Of a stretch of 13,697 bases of DNA, positions 8,706 through 13,697 are shown in pieces. The position numbers and the translations under genes were made by a program. The stretch is taken from positions 1-13,697 of the forward strand of contig CAKSSH010000039.1 in NCBI GenBank assembly GCA_934488695.1. Reading direction: 5' to 3'. The DNA comes from an uncultured Oscillospiraceae bacterium. Its GTDB lineage: Bacteria; Bacillota; Clostridia; Oscillospirales; Ruminococcaceae. The notes below the pieces were generated by a model. That model was not told the DNA's origin. It saw only the letters and a program-made list of their open reading frames with translations, and ran no database searches. The first letter of the stretch is position 1. Each line of letters opens with the position of its first letter.

Positions 8706-8750
8706 CCGCGCCGCCGACCCGACGTTTTTTCTCCTGCCGGGTCGGCGCGG
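8706..8750. repeat. GC-rich inverted repeat between rpoB promoter and tandem array
   Basis: Arms CCGCGCC (8706-8712) plus GACCCG (8716-8721) pair with CGGGTC (8738-8743) plus GGCGCGG (8744-8750), with a 3-nt bulge and a 16-nt loop; an alternative 9-bp register is GCCGACCCG/CGGGTCGGC. It is followed by A-rich DNA on the minus strand and by GGGGAAAA on the plus strand, so it lacks the U-tract of an intrinsic terminator in either direction. Role unknown. Confidence 0.55.
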
Positions 8751-8760
8751 GGGAAAAGCC

Positions 8761-9249
8761 TTGCAAACAAAGAACGCCAAAAACAGGCCGAAGCTGCAAA
8801 AGAAAAGCGCTGTTAAATCGGCAGCTGCCGAAAAAAGCAAAAAGCCGGCAAAAAGAGCAGCGAGCCAGAAGCGGCGGCAGGGCGGCTGTCCCAAAGCGGC
8901 GGCAGGGCGGCTGTCCCAATGCAGCGGCAGGGCGGCTGTCCCAAAGCGGCGGCAAAACGTCTGTCCCAAAGCGGCGGCAAAACGTCTGTCCCAATGCAGC
9001 GGCAAAACGTCTGTCCCAAAGCGACGGCAAAACGTCTGTCCCAATGCAGCGGCAAAACGTCTGTCCCAAAGCGGCGGCAAGGCGGCTGTCCCCAAGCGGC
9101 GGCAGGGCGGCTGTCCCAAAGCGGCGGCAGGGCGGCTGTCCCAAAGCGGCGGCAAGGCGGCGACCGAAAGCCCTTTGTCGTCCGCAAAAACAGGAAATCA
9201 AATTAATCGGAGCGCTAAAACGAAACGGCAAAAAGAGCGGCCGCCCTGA
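8761..9249 (+). CDS. Possible basic repeat protein, 162 residues (doubtful)
   Basis: An open frame from a TTG at 8761 to a TGA at 9247-9249. Residues 1-36 are rich in Lys, Ala and Ser (PKLQKKSAVK, EKSKKPAKRAA). Residues 37-136 are exactly four 25-residue repeats, each starting KRRQ, with CPKAAA or CPNAAA in the middle and usually ending AVP or SVP. Residues 137-162 are again Lys/Arg-rich. The product would be strongly basic, loosely like histone H1-type low-complexity DNA-binding proteins, but no family is recognised. Against it: no good ribosome binding site (only GGGGGAAAA), no clear plus-strand promoter, the stop lies in the loop of the opposing gene's terminator, and the 25-bp array lacks stops in all six frames, so openness is expected by composition. 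More likely non-coding than coding. Confidence 0.18.
   Translation: MQTKNAKNRPKLQKKSAVKSAAAEKSKKPAKRAASQKRRQGGCPKAAAGRLSQCSGRAAVPKRRQNVCPKAAAKRLSQCSGKTSVPKRRQNVCPNAAAKRLSQSGGKAAVPKRRQGGCPKAAAGRLSQSGGKAATESPLSSAKTGNQINRSAKTKRQKERPP
8868..9167. repeat. Tandem array of twelve 25-bp repeats
   Basis: Twelve directly abutting 25-bp units span exactly 300 bp. The typical unit starts aaagcggcggca, continues with a variable block, and ends ctgtccc. Two block types occur: GGGCGG in units 1-3, 10 and 11 (AGGCGG in units 9 and 12), and AAACGT in units 4-8. A second variant changes aaagcgg to aatgcag in units 3, 6 and 8. Unit 7 has gcgacgg, unit 1 starts gaag, unit 10 starts caag and unit 12 ends divergently in gaccga. 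The unit contains no stop triplet on either strand, so all six frames stay open. There are no spacers, so this is not CRISPR. Array and flanks (8761-9229) contain no gene I can establish. It sits between the terminator of the UPF0371 gene and the promoter of rpoB. Confidence 0.97.
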
Positions 9250-9262
9250 AGGGCGGCCGCTC
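9230..9262 (-). terminator. Rho-independent terminator of the UPF0371 gene
   Basis: A perfect 12-bp stem GAGCGGCCGCCC / GGGCGGCCGCTC (9235-9246 and 9251-9262) with a 4-nt loop is followed on the minus strand by TTTTT (9230-9234). It starts 10 nt after the stop codon of the gene ending at 9273. On the plus strand the T-rich stretch comes only some 9 nt later, so termination in that direction is less certain. Confidence 0.93.
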
Positions 9263-9272
9263 AAGCGGAATT

Positions 9273-10757
9273 TTATTTATGGAACAGCTTTTTCGTCTGG
9301 TATTGTGCGTCACAGGTCAGATTCATGCGCAGCTTACGGAAAACATTTCGATCCACCTCGGACAGAATCACCGTCGCATGTACCTCACAGCCGCGCAGCC
9401 GCTCAATCTGCTGCAGTGCGTGCTCCGCCGTCGGATTCGTGGCGGCGCTGATTGCCAGCGCAATAAGCACTTCGTCGGCGTGCAGCCGAGGATTGTGATT
9501 GCCCATCGGTCCGGTCTTGAGCGCCTGGATCGGCTCGATAATAATACGGGAGATAAGGTCGATATTATCATGGATACCACCCAGAACCTTGAGCGCATTG
9601 AGCAGCACCGCGGCAGATGCGCCGAGCAGCGGCGTTGTCTTGCCGGTCACCACCGTACCGTCCGGAAGCTCGATCGCCGCGGCCGGAGCACCGGTTTCGA
9701 CCGCCTTGGCATTAGCCGCCGTGGCAACCTGCCGACTTTCGGGCGAAACCCCCGCCTGATTCATCAAAAGCTCGGTCTTGTAAACCGCATCGGCCGATAC
9801 GCGGCCCATTAAAATATCGCAGCGGGTGGCAAAGTACCGCCGCACAATCTCGTCGCGCGAGGCGGCGCAGCAGGCCTCATCGTCCACAATGCAGTTGCCG
9901 GCCATATTGACGCCCATATCCGTCGGAGATTTGTACGGGCTTTGTCCCGCAATCTTCTCGAAAATAGCATTGAGGACCGGAAAAATCTCAACATCCCGAT
10001 TGTAATTGACCGCCGTTTCCCCATACGCTTCCAGGTGAAACGGGTCAATCATATTGACGTCATTGAGATCGGCCGTTGCCGCTTCGTAAGCCAAATTGAC
10101 CGGGTGCTTCAGCGGCAGATTCCAAATCGGGAAGGTTTCAAACTTGGCATAGCCTGACTTAATACCCCGGCGATAATCGTGATACAGCTGCGACAGGCAG
10201 GTCGCCATTTTGCCGCTGCCGGGACCGGGCGCCGTAACCACCACCAGCGGGTGCGAAGTCTCGATATATTCATTTTTGCCATACCCCTCGTCGCTGACAA
10301 TCAGCGGCACATTGCTGGGATAACCGGCAATGATATAGTGAATGTAAACCTTGATTTGCAGGCTCTCCAGCTTTTTCTTAAAGCTGTCCACCACCGGCTG
10401 CCCGGCATATTGCGTAATGACAACACTGCCGACATACAGCCCGATCTCGCGGAAAGCATCAATCAGGCGAAGCACGTCCAAATCATAGGTAATGCCCAAA
10501 TCACCGCGGACCTTGCTCTTTTCAATATCACCGGCGCAGATGACGATAACAATCTCCGCCTGGTCGGCAAGCTCCATCAACATCCGAACCTTACTGTCCG
10601 GCTCAAAGCCCGGCAGCACACGCGAAGCATGAAAATCATCAAACAGCTTACCGCCGAATTCCAAATAAAGCTTATTGTCGAACGCAGCAATGCGCTCCCG
10701 GATACGTTCCGATTGCAGTTTAAGGTATTTTTCGTTATCGAACCCGATTTTTTTCAT
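9273..10757 (-). CDS. UPF0371 / DUF1846 family protein of unknown function
   Basis: The 494-residue product matches the conserved DUF1846 (UPF0371) family, whose biochemical role is not established. Visible features: N-terminal MKKIGFDNEKYLKLQSERIR; a Rossmann-like stretch with AEIVIVICAGDIEKSKVRGD (about 68-87); a P-loop-like APGPGSGK at 176-183 followed by MATCLSQLYHD; HPVNLAYEAATADLNDVNMIDPFH near 218-241; and near the C-terminus PMGNHNPRLHADEVLIALAI (417-436). The glycine-rich loop suggests nucleotide or phosphate binding, but that is inference. Length is full and no frame defects are seen. The ATG at 10755-10757 is the family start; its ribosome binding site is weak (AGGG about 12 nt upstream). 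It is a single-gene unit with its own promoter and terminator, next to a sporulation unit in the same direction. Confidence 0.95.
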   Translation of the reverse strand: MKKIGFDNEKYLKLQSERIRERIAAFDNKLYLEFGGKLFDDFHASRVLPGFEPDSKVRMLMELADQAEIVIVICAGDIEKSKVRGDLGITYDLDVLRLIDAFREIGLYVGSVVITQYAGQPVVDSFKKKLESLQIKVYIHYIIAGYPSNVPLIVSDEGYGKNEYIETSHPLVVVTAPGPGSGKMATCLSQLYHDYRRGIKSGYAKFETFPIWNLPLKHPVNLAYEAATADLNDVNMIDPFHLEAYGETAVNYNRDVEIFPVLNAIFEKIAGQSPYKSPTDMGVNMAGNCIVDDEACCAASRDEIVRRYFATRCDILMGRVSADAVYKTELLMNQAGVSPESRQVATAANAKAVETGAPAAAIELPDGTVVTGKTTPLLGASAAVLLNALKVLGGIHDNIDLISRIIIEPIQALKTGPMGNHNPRLHADEVLIALAISAATNPTAEHALQQIERLRGCEVHATVILSEVDRNVFRKLRMNLTCDAQYQTKKLFHK

Positions 10758-10793
10758 CGTCTCGCACCCTTTTTATCTTATTCTCAATAAACT

Positions 10794-10822
10794 ATTATAA
10801 AAAAAATGCGGACAAAAATCAA
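10794..10822 (-). promoter_or_regulatory. Sigma-A promoter of the UPF0371 gene
   Basis: On the minus strand TTGATT (10817-10822) is followed by a 17-nt spacer and a perfect TATAAT (10794-10799). The predicted start near 10787 gives a leader of about 30 nt. The promoter lies in the 86-bp gap after the small ORF. No intrinsic terminator for the spoIIP unit was found in this gap, so sporulation-time readthrough into this gene is possible. Confidence 0.8.
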
Positions 10823-10843
10823 CCTCTTTTTCGACTTTTTTGC

Positions 10844-11119
10844 TTAAAAAAACATTCCCGCCGAAACCAAGCTCCAAAAGACGGGACTTTCCAAAAGGGC
10901 CGCCGCCGATCGCAGCGAAAACGACCCTTGCCGGTCATTAACCGTCACAAGCAGCCGGCCGTCCTGCATCGTGGCCGAAAAGACCTGCCGAACGGCACCG
11001 AGACCGGTTGCCCGACTGTTTTTTTCGGCAATCACCGCCGCCGAAAACAGAAAAATACCCAACGCAGTCACGACCGCCGCAGCAAAAAAGAGACGCAACG
11101 AGCGCCGGTGTTCCTTCAT
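10844..11119 (-). CDS. Small membrane protein downstream of spoIIP (yqxA-position ORF)
   Basis: A 91-residue protein of unknown function. It begins MKEHRRSLRLFF, has one clear membrane segment at about 10-31 (FFAAAVVTALGIFLFSAAVIA) preceded by positive charges, then a short polar region (about 32-70), and ends in a second hydrophobic stretch (SPVFWSLVSAGMFF). The ATG overlaps the spoIIP stop as ATGA, and AAGGAG (11128-11133) lies 8 nt upstream inside the end of spoIIP, so translation is coupled and the gene is very likely real. In Bacillus subtilis the gene after gpr-spoIIP is yqxA, also a small membrane protein. Position matches, but I see no convincing sequence match, so no symbol is given. 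A sporulation role is inferred only from the operon. Confidence 0.8.
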   Translation of the reverse strand: MKEHRRSLRLFFAAAVVTALGIFLFSAAVIAEKNSRATGLGAVRQVFSATMQDGRLLVTVNDRQGSFSLRSAAALLESPVFWSLVSAGMFF

Positions 11120-12255
11120 TTTTGATACTCCTTCAACATTTCGGAAAGTGACTTTCCAATCATTTCTCCCGAATAAATTGCTTCGGACAAGGTATTGGCG
11201 TGCCCGCCCACCTCGATGAGCAGAGAGTTTCCGGTCAAATACATATTATAGCGCCGATGACAAACCATTGCCGCACGCGTTAGCCCCGGATAGCTCGTTT
11301 CCATCTGTCGCTGCAGCGCACCGGCAAACCGCATGTTTTCCCGCCAGTTTTTAAAATTCATGGTTCCGTCATCCACTCCGGCAATAATCATGACCTGTGC
11401 CGCTTTTTTGCCGTTGATGACTGCCGTCGGCTTAACGCGGACGCCGTCGGACTGCTCAATGGCGTCCCGGTGAATATCCAACGTAACTTGGATGGAGGGA
11501 TATTTTTTTAAATAAGCCCGCGCCGTATCGGCGCTGCGGTAATACGCGCCGCTGTAGGAGGGATAATCATACAGCGAGCGGTCATGAATCACCCCGATTC
11601 CGGCCGCCTCCAGCTGTGCGGTGATTTCATCGCCGACACGAATCATATTATACCGCTCGTCGGTTGTCCGAGCAGCACTTCCCTTGATATAATAACCGAG
11701 ATCCTGCATCTCGTAAGACTCGGAGGAATGGGTGTGATAAATCAACACCTGGGGACGGCCGCGCTGCAAAGAAAGTGCCGGCGACTGCTTTAAAACCGAC
11801 AGGATCTCGGCATTGGAGACCTTGCTGGTGTTGGAAAAAAAGGCGCCGCCGTAAGAAATAATTCTGGGAGACGAGGGCGACGGCTTAAAGGGATATTCCG
11901 AAATTTTTCCGGCATTTTCCGGCACAGCCGCCGTGGTCGGTGCTGCAACAGCGCGGCTTTCCTCAGAAGAGGAAGAAGCGACGGACTCTTTCTCGGTCTC
12001 CACAGAACTTACCGGCTCTTTCCGAGAGGTGACAGAAGCCTTGTCTTTCTGTCGGTTTCGCATGGCCGACACCGCCACCGGAATACTGCCCTGCGGCATT
12101 GCAGCGGCAGCCGAAAGCAATGTCAGCTTTTCAAAAAAACCGCCGAACAGCTCCATGGCGCCGAGCAGCAAGCAAAAAACAAGCCCCGCCGCCAGGGAGG
12201 GCGGAAACACCCGGCGCAAAAGCCGACCGGCAGCCTTCGGTGTAAAATGTCGCAT
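11116..12255 (-). CDS. spoIIP: Stage II sporulation protein P (engulfment peptidoglycan hydrolase)
   Basis: SpoIIP acts with SpoIID and SpoIIM at the septal and engulfing membranes. It has amidase and endopeptidase activity that removes peptide cross-links and thins septal peptidoglycan during engulfment. The 379-residue product has a cytoplasmic basic N-terminus, a membrane anchor at about 19-37, a Ser/Glu/Lys-rich linker (about 66-115) and the SpoIIP catalytic domain from about 165. The domain shows VLIYHTHSSESY (170-181; H174/H176), TLDIHRDA (258-265; H262) and LLIEVGGHANTLSEA (345-359; E348), which fit the zinc/catalytic motifs of the family. The start ATG at 12253-12255 is preceded by purine-rich AAGGAAAGG. 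It follows gpr by 60 nt and overlaps the next gene by 4 nt, giving the gpr-spoIIP-small ORF order. Confidence 0.96.
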   Translation of the reverse strand: MRHFTPKAAGRLLRRVFPPSLAAGLVFCLLLGAMELFGGFFEKLTLLSAAAAMPQGSIPVAVSAMRNRQKDKASVTSRKEPVSSVETEKESVASSSSEESRAVAAPTTAAVPENAGKISEYPFKPSPSSPRIISYGGAFFSNTSKVSNAEILSVLKQSPALSLQRGRPQVLIYHTHSSESYEMQDLGYYIKGSAARTTDERYNMIRVGDEITAQLEAAGIGVIHDRSLYDYPSYSGAYYRSADTARAYLKKYPSIQVTLDIHRDAIEQSDGVRVKPTAVINGKKAAQVMIIAGVDDGTMNFKNWRENMRFAGALQRQMETSYPGLTRAAMVCHRRYNMYLTGNSLLIEVGGHANTLSEAIYSGEMIGKSLSEMLKEYQK

Positions 12256-12315
12256 GATTTTTTCCTTTCCTTTTTGCTTTCTTCATTTATATATATGCAA
12301 AAAAGAGAGCTACTA

Positions 12316-13176
12316 TCACAGGGTCAGAAAATACAGCTCGGACGCCGACAGCGTCGGCTGAAGCGCTCGCCCGATCGCCAGCGCCAGCACTCTGGAAATC
12401 CCGGCAACCAAGGTATCGATTTCCCGCGGAGTCACCATAAAGCCGCGCAGGCTTTCCTCGTCAAGGTACTGCTCTCCGCCGTCCTTCAATGCATCCAGTG
12501 CCACGGTGGCGGCGTCCACTACCGTCGGCACGCCGACGGCAATGACCGGTACGCCCAGCGTTTTTTGCGACAACTCGGCCCGAGCGTTGCCAACTCCGGA
12601 GCCGGGAGAGATTCCAGTGTCGCTCATCTGCACTGTGCGCCCCAACCGTGCCGTACTGCGGGAAGCCAACGCGTCCACCGCAATTACAGCGCAAGCGCCA
12701 GTCTCTCGAACTACGCCGCTGACAATTTCCCCGGTTTCGATTCCGGTCTGCCCCATAACGCCGGGAGCCAGCGCCGCCGTCGGCCGAAAGGAAAAATGCG
12801 GCAGTTGTCCGGCAATATGGCGCGTTGCCAAACAAAAACGGACCGTCTGCGGCCCTATTGCGTCCGGGGTGATTTCCCGATTCCCCAGACCGACAATCAA
12901 CACACAGCCTTTTTGCGGCAGCATTGCCGAAAGCTCCCCGGCAATGAGCTCGATTTCCTTTTCGCTTTCCTGCGGATTCAGGCTCACACGCGGAATTTCC
13001 AGCGTAACATAGCGGCCGCAGGGCTTGCCGATTGCACGAGCACCCTGCGCATCCAGAACCCGAATCCGGGTGATCCGGGTTTTCCCTGCCATCTGCTGCT
13101 CACAGCTGACGCCCGGCGGCGCCTGATCCCGCAATAGCTCTCGGCGTTCCAGCGCCAGGTCGGTTCTATAATTCAT
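12316..13176 (-). CDS. gpr: Germination protease GPR (spore endopeptidase)
   Basis: GPR is the peptidase family A25 enzyme that cleaves alpha/beta-type small acid-soluble spore proteins during germination. It is made as an inactive zymogen in the forespore and trimmed at its N-terminus. The 286-residue product starts MNYRTDLALERREL, where TDLALE resembles the propeptide cleavage site and the SASP target. GLGNREITPDAIGP (96-109; D105) and AVIAVDALASR (163-173; D168) fit the two catalytic aspartate regions, followed by TVQMSDTGISPGSGVGN (181-197) and GVPTVVDA (215-222). It is shorter than the 371-residue Bacillus megaterium enzyme, but the core appears complete. The ATG at 13174-13176 has AAGGTG 5 nt upstream. 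It is divergent from rpsT and first in the spoIIP unit. Confidence 0.96.
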   Translation of the reverse strand: MNYRTDLALERRELLRDQAPPGVSCEQQMAGKTRITRIRVLDAQGARAIGKPCGRYVTLEIPRVSLNPQESEKEIELIAGELSAMLPQKGCVLIVGLGNREITPDAIGPQTVRFCLATRHIAGQLPHFSFRPTAALAPGVMGQTGIETGEIVSGVVRETGACAVIAVDALASRSTARLGRTVQMSDTGISPGSGVGNARAELSQKTLGVPVIAVGVPTVVDAATVALDALKDGGEQYLDEESLRGFMVTPREIDTLVAGISRVLALAIGRALQPTLSASELYFLTL

Positions 13177-13207
13177 GATTTCACCTTTTTTAATTTTTTT
13201 CGCAAAA

Positions 13208-13234
13208 ACACTTGCATTTTTGTAACTTGTATGC
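13208..13234 (-). promoter_or_regulatory. Tentative forespore-type promoter of gpr
   Basis: On the minus strand GCATA (13230-13234) resembles a sigma-F/sigma-G -35 element. A weak CAAGTGT (13208-13214) follows after 15 nt, a poor match to the CATNNTA type of -10. gpr is forespore-expressed in Bacillus, which motivates the search. The site overlaps the rpsT promoter on the other strand. Confidence 0.2.
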
Positions 13235-13240
13235 TATGAT
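13212..13240 (+). promoter_or_regulatory. Sigma-A extended -10 promoter of rpsT
   Basis: TTGCAT (13212-13217) is followed after 17 nt by TATGAT (13235-13240), with TG one base before the -10. The predicted start is near 13247. It lies in the 139-bp divergent gap between gpr and rpsT. Confidence 0.8.
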
Positions 13241-13255
13241 AATTTGTACTGTCGT

Positions 13256-13281
13256 GCAGAAGGCGAAAATGTGCCCTCTGC
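13256..13281 (+). promoter_or_regulatory. Hairpin in the rpsT leader
   Basis: GCAGAAGGC (13256-13264) can pair with GCCCTCTGC (13273-13281), eight pairs with one A-C mismatch and an 8-nt loop. It ends 20 nt before the ribosome binding site. Leader-based feedback by S20 is known in enterobacteria; here a regulatory role is only a guess. Confidence 0.4.
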
Positions 13282-13315
13282 CGAGTTCAATTGTTTTGTT
13301 AAAGGAGGTGTAGTG

Positions 13316-13576
13316 ATGCCGAACATCAAATCAGCGAAGAAAAGAGTGCTTGTTTCCGAGGTGAACTACCTGCGCAACAAGGCCGTTCGCTCCAATCTCA
13401 AAACCACCATTAAAAAGGCTGAAGCCTCTATTGCTGACAACGCTGCCGACAAGGCCGCTGTTGTAAATGTTGCAATCAAAACGATTGACAAAGCCGCTGC
13501 CAAGGGGATTCTCCACAAGAATTGCGCTGCAAGAAAGAAATCGGCTCTTATCTGCAAGCTCAATCAGGCAGGCTGA
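13316..13576 (+). CDS. rpsT: 30S ribosomal protein S20 (bS20)
   Basis: S20 is a small helical bundle protein that binds 16S rRNA at the bottom of the 30S body early in assembly. The 86-residue product reads MPNIKSAKKRVLVSE, then NKAVRSNLKTTIKKAEASI and DKAAAKGILHKNCAARKKSA, which are typical S20 segments, and the length matches the family. The ATG at 13316-13318 is preceded by AAAGGAGGTG (13301-13310), an almost complete anti-16S match. A longer frame from 13244 would begin before the predicted transcription start and is rejected. It is the only firmly supported plus-strand gene in the window, with its own promoter and terminator, and is divergent from gpr as in Bacillus. Confidence 0.98.
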   Translation: MPNIKSAKKRVLVSEVNYLRNKAVRSNLKTTIKKAEASIADNAADKAAVVNVAIKTIDKAAAKGILHKNCAARKKSALICKLNQAG

Positions 13577-13598
13577 GCATTTTGCATAGGCTGACCCA

Positions 13599-13630
13599 AA
13601 CAGCACCCGTCCGGGTGCTGTTTTTCTTTT
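13599..13630 (+). terminator. Rho-independent terminator of rpsT
   Basis: AACAGCACCC and GGGTGCTGTT pair as a 10-bp stem around a GTCC loop (13599-13622), followed by a T-rich tract TTTCTTTT. It begins 22 nt after the rpsT stop. The last 67 bases of the window after it contain no feature I can support. Confidence 0.93.
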
Positions 13631-13697
13631 TTCCGCCCGTTTTTCCGCGCGGGTGGCGCTATACCTTTTTACACACGCTGTTCGCACCTTTTCCGTG

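Noticed and set aside
8600..8760. Plus-strand promoter for the repeat-array frame
   Set aside because: TTGATA at 8609 has no acceptable -10 at the right distance; AT-rich matches are weak and lie within the rpoB promoter.
8868..9167. CRISPR array
   Set aside because: The 25-bp units abut directly without unique spacers, and no cas gene is present.
8649..9264. Minus-strand open frames through the repeat array (up to 194 residues)
   Set aside because: The repeat unit lacks stop triplets in every frame; these frames start in the terminator hairpin or within repeats, have no ribosome binding site and give implausible Trp/Arg/Pro-rich products.
13244..13315. Longer S20 start at 13244
   Set aside because: It begins before the predicted transcription start; the full AAAGGAGGTG site and family N-terminus fix the start at 13316.

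Overview
The window looks like a chromosomal segment of a spore-forming, moderately GC-rich Firmicute, most likely class Clostridia. The evidence is the RpoB/RpoC type (short clostridial RpoC, acidic RpoB tail), near-consensus sigma-A promoters, strong AGGAGG-type ribosome binding sites, and the sporulation genes gpr and spoIIP. Exact taxonomy cannot be settled from the sequence alone. Almost everything here is core housekeeping DNA, and no defence system, mobile element, CRISPR array, tRNA or rRNA was seen.

Layout, left to right. The minus strand carries rpsG (S7, cut by the window edge), rpsL (S12), rpoC and rpoB, so transcription runs from about 8617 down to 1. rpoB and rpoC form one unit with a perfect TTGACA-17-TATAAT promoter ahead of rpoB and a strong intrinsic terminator right after rpoC. 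rpsL and rpsG follow as a second unit with their own extended -10 promoter and a leader of roughly 105 nt. An 821-bp stretch (8452-9272) lies between the rpoB start and the next gene. It holds the rpoB leader and promoter, an AT-rich palindrome, a GC-rich inverted repeat, twelve contiguous 25-bp tandem repeats (exactly 300 bp) and a terminator. Next comes a UPF0371/DUF1846 gene of unknown function with its own promoter. After it lies the sporulation unit gpr-spoIIP-small membrane protein, also on the minus strand. Last is the divergent rpsT (S20) on the plus strand, with its own promoter, a leader hairpin and a terminator.

How the genes fit together. rpoB/rpoC supply the RNA polymerase core, and rpsL/rpsG/rpsT supply small-subunit ribosomal proteins. 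SpoIIP is a peptidoglycan hydrolase of the engulfment machinery, and GPR is the protease that degrades small acid-soluble spore proteins at germination. The rpsT/gpr/spoIIP/small-membrane-ORF order matches the rpsT-gpr-spoIIP-yqxA order known from Bacillus, so the small ORF is a positional counterpart of yqxA.

The one part not explained by known genes is the 25-bp repeat array upstream of rpoB. It contains no stop codon in any frame. On the plus strand it can be read as a very basic 162-residue protein with exactly four 25-residue repeats. Whether that protein exists or the array is a non-coding minisatellite is unresolved.
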